DNA from: Streptomyces sp. ISL-66 | GTDB lineage: Bacteria; Actinomycetota; Actinomycetes; Streptomycetales; Streptomycetaceae | DNA length: 45,410 nucleotides | NCBI RefSeq assembly: GCF_018614135.1 | Contig: NZ_JAGGOW010000057.1 | Coordinates: forward strand, 1 to 45,410 | Direction: 5' to 3' | Shown here: positions 15,696-23,773 of the stretch, one piece after another | Position numbering within the stretch: the stretch's first letter is position 1 | How the letters are laid out: each line of letters starts with the position of its first letter | Translations under genes and position numbers: made by a program | Notes under the pieces: model-generated | The model's database searches: none | What the model saw: the letters and a program-made list of their open reading frames with translations, nothing else | Told to the model about the DNA's origin: nothing

Positions 15696-17477
15696 TCACC
15701 CGTCCTCGGGCCGGTTCCACTCCCCCACCAGATCGCGGTACAAGGGTGATCCGGCCGGGAGGTCCGCGTGCGTGCCGCACACGGCGCGCGTCCCGTCGAG
15801 GACGAGGACCCGGTCGGCGCGGGCCGCGGAGGAGATGCGGTGGGCCACGACGACGAGGGTGCCGGGCCGGTCCGCGAGGGCCCGTTCGGCACGCTCCTCG
15901 GTCCGGGGGTCCAGGTGGCAGGTGGCCTCGTCGAGCAGGAGCAGCGGGGCCGGCGAGAGGTAGGCGGCGGCGAGGGCGAGGTGCTGGCCCTCGCCCCGGG
16001 ACAGCAGCCGGGGGGACACCTGGGCGTCCAGGCCGCCCAGCCGCTCCACGAGGCCTTCCAGTCCCAGGATGCCGACGACGCGCAGCACCTGGGCGTCCCC
16101 CGGGACGGGGCCGCCCGGCCGGGCGGCCAGGTGGGTGAGATTGTCCCGTACCGTGCCGGTGAACACGTAGGCCTGCTGCGGCAGAAGGGTCCGCCGCGGG
16201 TCGGGTCCCGCGGCACCGGGTTCCCGCCGTGCGGCGGCGCCGGCGACGAGGACCGTGCCCGCGCCGGGTGACAGCATTCCCGCGAGCAGTGCGGTGAGCG
16301 TGGACTTTCCGATGCCGCTCGGCCCGACGACGGCGAGGTGCTCCCCCGGCCGCACCACCAGGTCGAGTGCGTCGAGCACGGGCGCCGCGCCGGGGCCGTA
16401 GGCGAAGCTGACGCCCCGGAGTTCCACCGCGGCGGCGGTCCGCCGGCCGGTGTGTACGGGCATGTGTACGGGTGCCCCCGACGTCGCCCCGCTGCCGCTG
16501 TCCTCGGCTGCCGGCGGCGGATCGCAGAAGCGCTCCAGGACCACCAGCAGGCGGGTGCCGGCGGATCCCACGGCCGTCATCAGGGTGCTCAGTGCGGGAA
16601 GCAAGGCCTGCACCAGGTACGTGAGACCCCCGGCCAGCGTCCCGGCGGTGATTCCGCGTCCGAGCAGCCAGGGCGTCGCGGCGAGCAGGGCGATCACCGG
16701 CAGCCGGCCCGCCGTGCCCAGCGCCAGGGTGCGCAGGGCCGTCCAGCGCGCGAGCCGGCGGGCCAGCCGCTCCTGGGCTGCTATGAAGGGCTCCACCCGG
16801 GCCCGCGCCGCCGCCTGTCCGCCGCAGGCGACGATGTCGCGCAGCCCCTCACCGACCGCCCCCACCCGGTCCGACAGCGCCTCGTCGGTGTCCAGCGACC
16901 GGCGTTGTACGGACGCCATGGGGCGGAGCGTCGCCAGGAAGGCGGCCGCGCCGAGCAGCAGCGGGGGCAGCACGATCAGCAGCAGCACGGGAGCCAGGGC
17001 CGCCATGCCCGCGAAGGCCCCCACGGCGGTGAACACGAACGAACGGGTCGTCAGGACCAGCCCGGCGAAGGAGTCCCGGGCCATTTCCGTCTGCTGGGTC
17101 AGCCGGGCCACCGCGCCCGCGCCGGGCGCGCGCGCCGGGTCGGCGACCGCGCGGTCCAGTGCCTGTCGCACGGCCCGCCGCACCAGGCCGTCCCGCAGCG
17201 GCTCGACGAGGTCCGCGAGTCCGGCGAACACACCGCGCAGCGCGAATCCCCCGAGCAGTGCTCCGGCTCCGGCCGCGGCCAGCCAGGTGAGACCGGTGGT
17301 GGTACGGCCGGCCAGGAAGCCGTCGTCGAGGGCGCGGGCCACGCCGTAGCCGCCGAGGAAGGTGTGCGCTGATTCCAGGAGCGACCATGCCGCGAGCCGG
17401 CCCAGGGCGCCCTTGCGGCCGCGCAGGAACCGCCGGGCCTCGGGGGCCACCCGGCGCCAGGTCTCGCCCTCGGTCAC
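15696..17477 (-). CDS. ramB: RamB-like ABC half-transporter
   Basis: This 593-residue half-transporter has an N-terminal membrane domain (about 35-310) and a C-terminal ATPase. The Walker A is VVGPSGIGKST (about residue 379), the Walker B is LLLLDEATCHLD and the H-loop is VVAHRISS. The signature is LSRGEGQ instead of LSGGQ, so one of the two composite ATP sites of a RamA/RamB heterodimer may be weak. The GTG at 17477 overlaps the ramA stop (GTGA at 17474-17477); the opening back to 17675 lies within ramA. In SapB clusters the two half-transporters are thought to export the modified peptide. Confidence 0.88.
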   Translation of the reverse strand: MTEGETWRRVAPEARRFLRGRKGALGRLAAWSLLESAHTFLGGYGVARALDDGFLAGRTTTGLTWLAAAGAGALLGGFALRGVFAGLADLVEPLRDGLVRRAVRQALDRAVADPARAPGAGAVARLTQQTEMARDSFAGLVLTTRSFVFTAVGAFAGMAALAPVLLLIVLPPLLLGAAAFLATLRPMASVQRRSLDTDEALSDRVGAVGEGLRDIVACGGQAAARARVEPFIAAQERLARRLARWTALRTLALGTAGRLPVIALLAATPWLLGRGITAGTLAGGLTYLVQALLPALSTLMTAVGSAGTRLLVVLERFCDPPPAAEDSGSGATSGAPVHMPVHTGRRTAAAVELRGVSFAYGPGAAPVLDALDLVVRPGEHLAVVGPSGIGKSTLTALLAGMLSPGAGTVLVAGAAARREPGAAGPDPRRTLLPQQAYVFTGTVRDNLTHLAARPGGPVPGDAQVLRVVGILGLEGLVERLGGLDAQVSPRLLSRGEGQHLALAAAYLSPAPLLLLDEATCHLDPRTEERAERALADRPGTLVVVAHRISSAARADRVLVLDGTRAVCGTHADLPAGSPLYRDLVGEWNRPEDG

Positions 17478-19321
17478 CGCGCCGCCTCCCGGTTCCCCCG
17501 GTTGCCCCCGGACGGCCGGTGGTCGTCCGCTTCCGCAACCGCGGGGGCTCGCGCGGCCGCCTCCTCGCCGGCTCCCGTCTTCGCGTCCGCGGCGAACACC
17601 GCCCGATAGGCGGGGTCGTTGCGCCACAGCTCGCCGTGGGTGCCGGTCGCCCGTACCCGGCCGTCCTCCAGCCATACGACGAGGTCGGCGCGGACGGCGG
17701 ACGAGAGGCGGTGCGCGACCACGATCCGGGTGCCGGGCCGCACGTCGCGGGCGAGCGCCCGCTCGACCTCGCGGGCCGTGACGGTGTCGAGGCTGGAGGT
17801 GGCGTCGTCCAGCACGAGGAGCCGGCCCGCATGGCAGAACGCCCTGGCCAGCCCGATGCGTTGGACCTCACCGCCGGACATCGGGGCTTCGGCGAGGCGC
17901 GTGCCGAAGCCGTGGGGCAGGCGCCGTACGAACGCGTCCGCGCCCGCGGCACGGGCTGCGGCGCGGACCGCTTCGCGGCCGGGGTACGGACCTGCGCCGA
18001 AGCCGATCGCGTCGCCGACCGTGTCCCCGAGCAGCACCGGCCGGTCGAAGGCGTACCCGACCTCGCGGCGCAGCGCTTCGGCGGTCACCTCCCGCAGGGG
18101 TACGCCGTCCAGCAGCACTCGGCCCGCGTCGGGGTCGGTGAGCCGGCCGGCCACGGCGGCGAACAGGGTCTTGCCGGCGCCCGACCGGCCCACCACCGCC
18201 ACCGTGGTGCCGCCGGGGATCACCAGGCTGACGTCGCGCAGGACCGTCGATCCGCCGCGAACGACCCGGACGTCGCGCAGTTCCAAGGTGCCGGGGCCGC
18301 CTTCCGGCAGCTCCGCCCGGCCGTGGCCGAGTACCGGCAGGACCAGCAGGGCGGCGGTCCGCCGGGCGGCGGCCCGGCCGCGGGCCACCGCCGCCAGCCC
18401 TCCGGTCACCGCGCCGACTCCGGCCGCGAGGCCCGCGTACCTCGACGCGGCGAGGAGTTCACCGACTCCGATGGCCCCGGCCGACAGACGGATGCCGCCG
18501 ACGGCGAGCACCGCGTAGAAGAGCATCGGCATGAGGGCCGCCGACCGGGCCGTCGTACTGCCGTAGACCTGCCACATGCGCCGCCCCTCGGTGCCGAGCT
18601 CGGGCAACTGCGCCAGGATCCGGGCACGTTCGCGGACCGCACTGCCGGCGGCGGCGATGGTGCGGGCACCGGCGAGCGCCTCGACGAGGCGGCCGGCGGT
18701 CGCGAGCTGCACCTGCTGGTAACGGGCGACGCTGGTGAGGGTGTCGCGGGAGAAGGCCCGCAGCAGGAGCACCAGCAGCGGAACGCCCACGAGGAAGGCG
18801 AGCGCCGTCCACAGGTCGATGAGGAGGAGCGCGGCCACCGCACCGAGCGGCGCCAGCAGGGCTGCGACGGCGTGCGCGACGGCGGCCGGTACCTTTCCGG
18901 CCTCGGCCGCGTGGGCCGTCAGCCGGGCGGCGGTTTCGCCGGGTGCGTGGCCGGCCGCGTGGTGCGGGGCGGTCCGCAGCAGCCGGGCGAGCCCGAGCCT
19001 GCGCAGCCGGGCGGTGGAGCGGCCGTCCACCTCTCCGGTCAGCCGCGCGGCGGCGGCGTCCAGTGCCACTTCGGCCGCGATGACCCCGGCGCACAGCACC
19101 GTCCAGGCGGGGCCCGACGGGTCGTGGCGGAGCAGCAGGTCGAGGGTGTGGCCGAGGACCGCGGGTTCGGCGAGCGCCGCCCCGGCGGCCGCCACCGCGC
19201 AGCCGAGGACGGCGGCGGTGCGCCCGCCACTGTGCCGGGCCGCTGCCCGGAGCGCCCGGTCGGCGGCGTGGGCGACGTCCTGCGGCTGCGCGGTGTCGGC
19301 CGCCGGGGCGGGGGCTCTCAT
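17474..19321 (-). CDS. ramA: RamA-like ABC half-transporter
   Basis: This 615-residue half-transporter has a membrane domain (about 35-320) and an ATPase. The ATPase carries VVGRSGAGKT (Walker A, about residue 374), MSGGEVQR (signature), LLVLDDATSSLD (Walker B) and VVAHRLSS (H-loop). The Walker B ends in Asp-Asp instead of Asp-Glu, so the catalytic Glu position holds Asp. The ATG at 19321 has GGAGG nine bases upstream. It follows ramS by 67 bases that contain a perfect hairpin, and its stop overlaps ramB. It is a probable partner of RamB in exporting the lanthipeptide. No peptidase C39 domain is seen, so leader removal must be done elsewhere. Confidence 0.88.
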   Translation of the reverse strand: MRAPAPAADTAQPQDVAHAADRALRAAARHSGGRTAAVLGCAVAAAGAALAEPAVLGHTLDLLLRHDPSGPAWTVLCAGVIAAEVALDAAAARLTGEVDGRSTARLRRLGLARLLRTAPHHAAGHAPGETAARLTAHAAEAGKVPAAVAHAVAALLAPLGAVAALLLIDLWTALAFLVGVPLLVLLLRAFSRDTLTSVARYQQVQLATAGRLVEALAGARTIAAAGSAVRERARILAQLPELGTEGRRMWQVYGSTTARSAALMPMLFYAVLAVGGIRLSAGAIGVGELLAASRYAGLAAGVGAVTGGLAAVARGRAAARRTAALLVLPVLGHGRAELPEGGPGTLELRDVRVVRGGSTVLRDVSLVIPGGTTVAVVGRSGAGKTLFAAVAGRLTDPDAGRVLLDGVPLREVTAEALRREVGYAFDRPVLLGDTVGDAIGFGAGPYPGREAVRAAARAAGADAFVRRLPHGFGTRLAEAPMSGGEVQRIGLARAFCHAGRLLVLDDATSSLDTVTAREVERALARDVRPGTRIVVAHRLSSAVRADLVVWLEDGRVRATGTHGELWRNDPAYRAVFAADAKTGAGEEAAARAPAVAEADDHRPSGGNRGNREAAR

Positions 19322-19347
19322 CGGCGGATGCCTCCAGGGGTGTGGTG

Positions 19348-19377
19348 CGGGCCCGGGCGGCGAACCGCCCGGGCCCG
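19348..19377 (-). other. Perfect intercistronic hairpin between ramS and ramA
   Basis: A 13-bp perfect GC stem (19348-19360 with 19365-19377) closes a 4-base loop that reads TTCG on the transcribed minus strand, an unusually stable tetraloop. There is no T-tract. It lies 11 bases after the ramS stop. It probably acts as a partial terminator or an RNA-stabilising 3' end, so that more precursor than transporter is made. Confidence 0.65.
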
Positions 19378-19388
19378 AGGTGACCTGA

Positions 19389-19523
19389 TCAGTTACAGGT
19401 CGTGATGCTCAGGCTGCTGTCGCCGCAGAGCAGCAGGCTGGCCCGGCTTCCGCCGCCCGTCATGCCGACCTCCGCGGTCTCTTCCTTCGGGGTCTCCATC
19501 GACTGCAGGTCGAGAAGGGTCAT
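19389..19523 (-). CDS. ramS: SapB-type class III lanthipeptide precursor, RamS-like
   Basis: This 44-residue precursor was read directly from the minus strand. The leader is MTLLDLQSMETPKEETAEVG, with the LxLQ-type recognition helix (LLDLQSM). The remainder starts MTGGGSRA and runs through SLLLCGDSSLSITTCN. From Ser26 to the end it matches the SapB core as I remember it (TGSRA then SLLLCGD and so on). Two extra glycines precede Ser26. Both rings follow the class III pattern S-xx-S-xxx-C (Ser26/Ser29/Cys33 and Ser36/Ser39/Cys43). The ATG lies one base after the ramC stop, with GAGGAA inside the end of ramC as ribosome-binding site, so the two are tightly coupled. SapB is a surfactant that lowers surface tension for aerial hyphae. 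The leader cleavage point is not known. Confidence 0.95.
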   Translation of the reverse strand: MTLLDLQSMETPKEETAEVGMTGGGSRASLLLCGDSSLSITTCN

Positions 19524-19524
19524 G

Positions 19525-22152
19525 TCAGTTCCTCTTCTGTCGGGTGGTGCCATGGGTCACGGCCCCGGGTGGGGCCGGCTCTGGGGCCGCCGCGCGTTCG
19601 CGCAGCGGCGGGAGGAACGGCAGGTGCGCGCGCCCGCCGGGCGCCGCGCTGCCGAGGGCGAGGAGAGCGCCGGCCGTGCCCGTGGAGAGGTCCATGGACA
19701 GGCGCATCATCTGCTCGCCGGGGAAGGCCAGATGCCCCTGGTACGGCACGGCGTGCCGGGCCAGTGCGTCGATCTGGCGGGCGACGGCCTCGGGTCCCGT
19801 CCCCGGGCCCGGCGTCGTGGTCCGGGCCAGGTGGAGGATCATCCCGGCGGCGCCGCGCATCAGCCCGGGCTGGGCGTAGAAGGTCGCCTGCGCCGCCCGT
19901 ACGATCTCGCGCCGGGCCTGTTCGAAGCGCTCGTCCGGGCCGTGCTCCAGCCAGTCGTCGATCACCATGCCGATGCCGACGCTGCCCTCGCCGAGGTACG
20001 GCATCGTGCGCCAGCCCTCGTTCACCTGGAGGGTGCCGTACGCACTGGTGACGCAGCGGTCGAGGTCGCGGTGGAGCGCCCGGGCGGCCTGGGTCAGGAG
20101 TTCCTTGTCGCCGGTGCGTTCGTAGAGCCGCAGGAAGAGCAGAGCGGGGCCGGAGTCGCCGTACAGCAGGCCCCCGCGGGCGGGGCGGTGCTCGGGGCGG
20201 GCGAGCAGCTCGGCGCAGCGCAGGGCCGCCGTGTGCAGTTCGCCCTCGCCGCCGGCGGTGCCGAGCGCGTCCAGGGCCAGGCCGATGCCGGCGAGTCCGC
20301 CGTGCAGGTCGGGGCCAGCGCTCTCCCAGGGCTGGTGGAGCAGCTGTTCGGCGAGGTCGAGGGCCCGGCCCTGGTGTCCGAGCCGGTGCAGGGTCCAGGC
20401 CGTGCCGGCCAGGCCGTCGTAGAAGCCGAGCGGGGTGCCGGACAGCGGTTGCCCGGTCCGGTCGAGCAGCCATTCCTCCGCCTCGGGCCAGGGTCCGCCG
20501 CCGGTCTCGGCGAGGGCGTGGAGCACTCCGGCGATCCCGTAGCCGAAGCCGATTCCTCCGCCGGCGGTGGCGAACTGGGCGATGTCGCCCGGGACGAAGC
20601 GGTCCTCGCGCTCCGGGGTGGCGCTCGCGCGCAGCGCGGCGGTCATCGACGTACGGGCGGCGGGCCAATCCCGCGGCTCGACGGGCAGGTACGGTACGGC
20701 CGACGCGGGCGGGTGACCGCCCGGTGAGCGCTGCGGGACTCCGGCCATGATCTCCTCGACGGCTTCGTCGAGGAACTGCCGTGGGACGGGGAACTGTTCG
20801 GCGATGACCGCCGCCAGATGGGCGGCCTTGGCCCGGTCGAGGACGAACAGGCTGGTCAACGGGAGGAAGAGGGCGAGCCGCAGGCAGGCGAGGGCGTAGC
20901 GGTCGCCGGAGAAGCCGCGCCGCTCGGCCGGGGCGACGAAGCCGGGGTTGGCGACGGTCTGCCGCAGCCCCTCGTCGACGTGCGCGGCGGCTTCGAAGTC
21001 CAGCAGTGAGACGGAGGGGTCGCCGGTCTCGTCGTCGGCCACCATGATGTTGAAGAGGTGGAGGTCGTTGAAGACCACGCCGCGGGCGTGCACGGCGTCG
21101 AGGGCCTCGGTGACCTTCCGGTGGATGGTGAGGGCCCACTCGGTGTACGAGGCGAGCTCCGCCGGGTCGGGGTCCGCTTCGATCAGCGGGTGGCGGCGGG
21201 CGAAGTAGGTGTTGAGCGGTTTGCCCGCGAGGTGTTCCAGCACCAGGAAGTGGTGGTCACCGACCGTGAACCTGCCGCGGACCGCGGGGACGCAGTCCAG
21301 CCCCGCCAGCCTTTCCAGCGCGACCTGCTCGCGGTGCAGCCGGGTCACGGCATCGGCTCCGTCGGCGGCGAGGCCCGCGTACGGCCGGGCCTCCTTGAGG
21401 ACGACGGACTCGCCGGTACGGGTGTCCTTGCCCACGTAGACGCCCCCGCCGTTGGAGAAGTGCAGCGCCCGCTCCACCGTGAAGGGGAGGCCGGCCAGGG
21501 TGAGCGCGGAGCGCGCTTCGAGGTGCGGCTTCAGGAACCCGGGCAGTTCGAGCCACTCGGGCGGCTGGAAGGCCGGTCCCCGGCGGTCCGGTACGAGCCG
21601 TCCGTCGGGGGCCTCGATCGCCGGGACCAACTCGCCGCGCTCGTCGTAGCAGTGCCGCAGGGTGAAGCTGCCGTAGCGGAGGTGGACCGGTCCGGCGCCC
21701 CAGCGCAGATCGCTGAGCACGTACGGGCCGGCCGCGCCGGCCAGGGCGGCGTCGAGGTCCTCCGCGATCCGCCGGCACTGCTGCTCGTCGGCCGGGTAGA
21801 CGGTGATGAACTTCCCGCTCGCCGCGCGGTCCGCGTACTTGGCGTTGCGCAGGTGCAGCAGGTACCGGCTCGGGACGAACTTGAAGGCGACGCGTCGGGC
21901 GGTGCAGTACTCGTACACCGTCGTCAGCAGCGATTCGGCGTTGTCGAGCGTGGCCGAGACGTGGATCTTCCAGCCCTGGGCGGGCAGTTCGGCATCGTCG
22001 GGACGCAGCGCGAGCCAGTCGCCGCTCCGGTGGGAACGCCATCCCGGCGGGACGGGGGCGAGGGCGGTCGGGTAGTCCTCACCGGCCCGCCGGTACGGCG
22101 CGTCGTAGAACCACCGGTCGGCGTCGCAGAAGGCGGCGTATCCCTTGTTCAC
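19525..22152 (-). CDS. ramC: Class III lanthipeptide synthetase, RamC-like
   Basis: This 875-residue trifunctional enzyme should phosphorylate Ser residues of RamS, eliminate phosphate and cyclise with Cys. Residues 1 to about 220 form the lyase domain, and about 225-500 a protein-kinase-like domain. In the kinase, Lys253 (VVLKEARP), Asp363 and Asn368 (FNDLHLFNIM) and Asp385 (LLDFEAA, DFE for DFG) are in place. Residues about 520-870 form the LanC-like cyclase, with repeated GLAGTAWTL, GLAGIGLAL, GSVGIGM and GAAGMIL turns. YGDSGPALL occupies the place of the zinc Cys motif, so the zinc ligands of LanC are absent, as is normal for class III. The GTG at 22152 has GGGAGCAG upstream; the opening to 22191 adds a non-homologous stretch. 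It is the first gene of ramCSAB. Confidence 0.95.
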   Translation of the reverse strand: MNKGYAAFCDADRWFYDAPYRRAGEDYPTALAPVPPGWRSHRSGDWLALRPDDAELPAQGWKIHVSATLDNAESLLTTVYEYCTARRVAFKFVPSRYLLHLRNAKYADRAASGKFITVYPADEQQCRRIAEDLDAALAGAAGPYVLSDLRWGAGPVHLRYGSFTLRHCYDERGELVPAIEAPDGRLVPDRRGPAFQPPEWLELPGFLKPHLEARSALTLAGLPFTVERALHFSNGGGVYVGKDTRTGESVVLKEARPYAGLAADGADAVTRLHREQVALERLAGLDCVPAVRGRFTVGDHHFLVLEHLAGKPLNTYFARRHPLIEADPDPAELASYTEWALTIHRKVTEALDAVHARGVVFNDLHLFNIMVADDETGDPSVSLLDFEAAAHVDEGLRQTVANPGFVAPAERRGFSGDRYALACLRLALFLPLTSLFVLDRAKAAHLAAVIAEQFPVPRQFLDEAVEEIMAGVPQRSPGGHPPASAVPYLPVEPRDWPAARTSMTAALRASATPEREDRFVPGDIAQFATAGGGIGFGYGIAGVLHALAETGGGPWPEAEEWLLDRTGQPLSGTPLGFYDGLAGTAWTLHRLGHQGRALDLAEQLLHQPWESAGPDLHGGLAGIGLALDALGTAGGEGELHTAALRCAELLARPEHRPARGGLLYGDSGPALLFLRLYERTGDKELLTQAARALHRDLDRCVTSAYGTLQVNEGWRTMPYLGEGSVGIGMVIDDWLEHGPDERFEQARREIVRAAQATFYAQPGLMRGAAGMILHLARTTTPGPGTGPEAVARQIDALARHAVPYQGHLAFPGEQMMRLSMDLSTGTAGALLALGSAAPGGRAHLPFLPPLRERAAAPEPAPPGAVTHGTTRQKRN

Positions 22153-22186
22153 ACCTGCTCCCTCGGTCGGTTGCAGTCCCGACCGT

Positions 22187-22262
22187 GTCACGCCCCGCGG
22201 ATGCGGCGACAGTCACCGCTGTCACCGACGGGGTGTGCAGTACGCACGAGTCACTTGTCACC
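22187..22262 (-). promoter_or_regulatory. Candidate RamR operator region upstream of ramC
   Basis: On the minus strand GTGAC motifs occur at 22257-22261 and 22250-22254, at 22221-22225 and 22212-22216, and at 22187-22191. They form three sites centred about 31-36 bases apart, all within 110 bases of the ramC GTG. As I recall, RamR is reported to bind three sites upstream of ramC in S. coelicolor. The assignment is inferred from position and repetition. Confidence 0.4.
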
Positions 22263-22301
22263 ACGATCCGCTTTCCGCTCCGATTCCGGCAGGGCTTGCC
22301 C

Positions 22302-22320
22302 ATCCCCTCCAGAAGGGGAT
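22302..22320. other. Short hairpin at the edge of the duplicated leader
   Basis: ATCCCCT (22302-22308) pairs with AGGGGAT (22314-22320) across a 5-base loop, immediately before the sequence that is repeated at 40.1 kb. It may be a terminator left from a lost gene. Confidence 0.35.
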
Positions 22321-22462
22321 CTCAGGGAATCGGTTCGGGCCGTGTGGTGGTCGGACGGGTGGGGTTGATTGTGATGACCGGCCGCATATGCCACGGACAG
22401 CGGACTTCTACGTTGTGGCCACACCCGACGTCCCCGCAGGCCCCCTGGAAGTGGTTCACATG
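22321..22462 (+). repeat. Copy A of a promoter/leader also found before the MHS transporter
   Basis: About 140 bases align with 40143-40286. A 40-base block is identical (22400-22439 and 40224-40263) and includes the 10-bp palindrome TGTGGCCACA. The similarity ends at an ATG that starts the MHS transporter in the other copy. Here the ATG is followed by IS110-like sequence, so the leader has lost its gene. Confidence 0.8.
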
Positions 22463-22880
22463 GCCGGCGAAGCGACCAGGGGCGCAAACCGCCTGCACGG
22501 CCTGCTGACTCAGATCCATCCGTCGTTGGAGCGAGTGCTGGGGCCGCGGTTGCAGCACCCGGCCGTTCTCACCCTGTTGGAGAAGTTCGGGTCCCCGGCT
22601 CAGATCCGCAAGGCCGGTCGGCGGCGGCTAGTCACTCCTTGACCAGCGCAAGCTGCCGGCCGGGCGGATCGAGGAAGTGCTGGAGGCCCACCCTTTTCGA
22701 AGGCCCTGATCTCGACGCCGGGAGTCGGCGTCATGACCGGTGCCCGCATCCTGATCGAGGTCGGCGGCGGCAGCACCTTCCCAGCCACGTCGCCGCCTAC
22801 GCCGGACTCGCCCCCGCGACTCGCAGGTCGGGGTCCGCGCGGAACCTGGAGGATCGTCCGAGGATCGGGCACCGGCGACC
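22455..22880 (+). pseudogene. IS110-family transposase relic
   Basis: Translated pieces match the IS110/IS116/IS902 transposase in order. LLTQIHPSLERVLGPRLQHP and FGSPAQIRKAGRRRLV lie at about 22500-22636. RIEEVLEAHPF is followed by LISTPGVGVMTGARILIEVGGG in another frame at 22667-22770. HVAAYAGLAPATRRSGS lies in a third frame at about 22788-22840. At least two frameshifts and an internal deletion of roughly 50-60 codons after RRRLV separate them, and both ends are missing. The catalytic DEDD N-terminus is gone. It is inactive. Confidence 0.75.
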
Positions 22881-23038
22881 TGGCCAACGCCCAGGGAAGC
22901 GGAACAAACACCACCACGACCACCCCGACATTCGAGAACTACGGCAACTTCGGGGGAAGGTTCGACTGCTGAGACGTGCGACCGGCTACGGACCGGGAGC
23001 CTCCCTGTTCGCGCGTGACCGGCGGACGGTGCGGCTGT

Positions 23039-23290
23039 TCAGCCGAAGTAGTGGTCCTTGTCCAGGTCTTCGAAGAGTCCCCGCTGTGTCGGCCGCCATC
23101 CCTTCATCTCGCGGGGACGGGCGAAGCCACTGCCCAGCGCATCGGACTCGTCTGGACAGACGTCGTGGATCCGGTGTCTCTTCCCGCGCGCCCCGATATA
23201 GACCAGGCGTCTGCTGCCCGGCCAGCCGCTCGCCCGGGCTGCCAGGTCCCGGAGGGTTTCGTGGCGTCTACCAGCGACCGGTGTCATCAC
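23039..23290 (-). pseudogene. C-terminal fragment of an NAD-dependent epimerase/oxidoreductase-like gene
   Basis: The minus-strand frame ends KGWRPTQRGLFEDLDKDHYFG. This resembles the C-terminal GW-P-T/x-LLEDL-x-GHY end of extended-SDR oxidoreductases. No Rossmann domain lies upstream, so at most a fragment survives. The assignment is by memory of the ending only. Confidence 0.3.
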
Positions 23291-23321
23291 ACATCAGCGC
23301 CCCAGGTTGGCTCATCCAGCC

Positions 23322-23555
23322 GTGATCAACGGAGTGGACGTCATCGTCTGCAGCCAGGATGCGGAGGGGGATCGCGTCTTCTTCCGGGATGTCCTCGGAT
23401 ATCCGCACATCGACGCTGGTCAGGGCTGCCCCATCTTCGAGCTGCCGCCCAATGAGGTGGCGGTACATCCCGGCGGCGGCTCGCCACACGAGTTGTTCCC
23501 GATGTGAGACGGCCTCGAAGCAACTGTGGACCAAGCTGCCACGGTGCTGAATGTC
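23322..23555 (+). pseudogene. Truncated VOC/glyoxalase-family gene
   Basis: INGVDVIVCSQDAEGDRVFF, then DVLGYPHIDAGQGCPIFELP and EVAVHPGGGSPHELFPM, form the first beta-alpha-beta half of a VOC protein. A TGA at 23505-23507 falls where relatives read Cys or another residue. The frame afterwards still reads DGLEATVDQA before homology is lost. A GTG at 23322 or TTG at 23307 is the possible original start. Minus-strand frames over the same bases, including one with a good ribosome-binding-like AAGGAG at about 23572, look less protein-like. Confidence 0.55.
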
Positions 23556-23773
23556 CGTGGTGATCATCTGATCTCCTTCCCCTCGGGGCGCTGGGCCTCG
23601 GAGTCACCATCCTGGCGCGGCGCTGCCTGGTACCGGTGCGCGGCGCGCTGGAGCTCGGCCTCGGCCGTGCGGAGCGGGTCGGGGTTGCACCGGAAGACGG
23701 CTGAAATGTTGGCTGGTCGCCTGGGAGGGGGCAGTATGAGGGTGCTCGGGGAATGTTGATCGAAGGGCACCTC

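Noticed and set aside
16338..19405. Long plus-strand frames (344 and 672 aa) opposite ramA and ramB
   Set aside because: Antisense shadows rich in Gly, Gln, Arg and His; the minus-strand ABC transporters have complete Walker and signature motifs.
22733..22972. 79-aa plus-strand frame with Thr-rich middle
   Set aside because: Its first residues are the IS110 TGARILIEVGGG segment; the rest is out-of-frame relic sequence.
23268..23567. 99-aa minus-strand frame with AAGGAG before its ATG
   Set aside because: Good ribosome-binding-like sequence, but the translation resembles no protein and the opposite strand reads as a VOC domain; it may be a remnant of an older gene pair.
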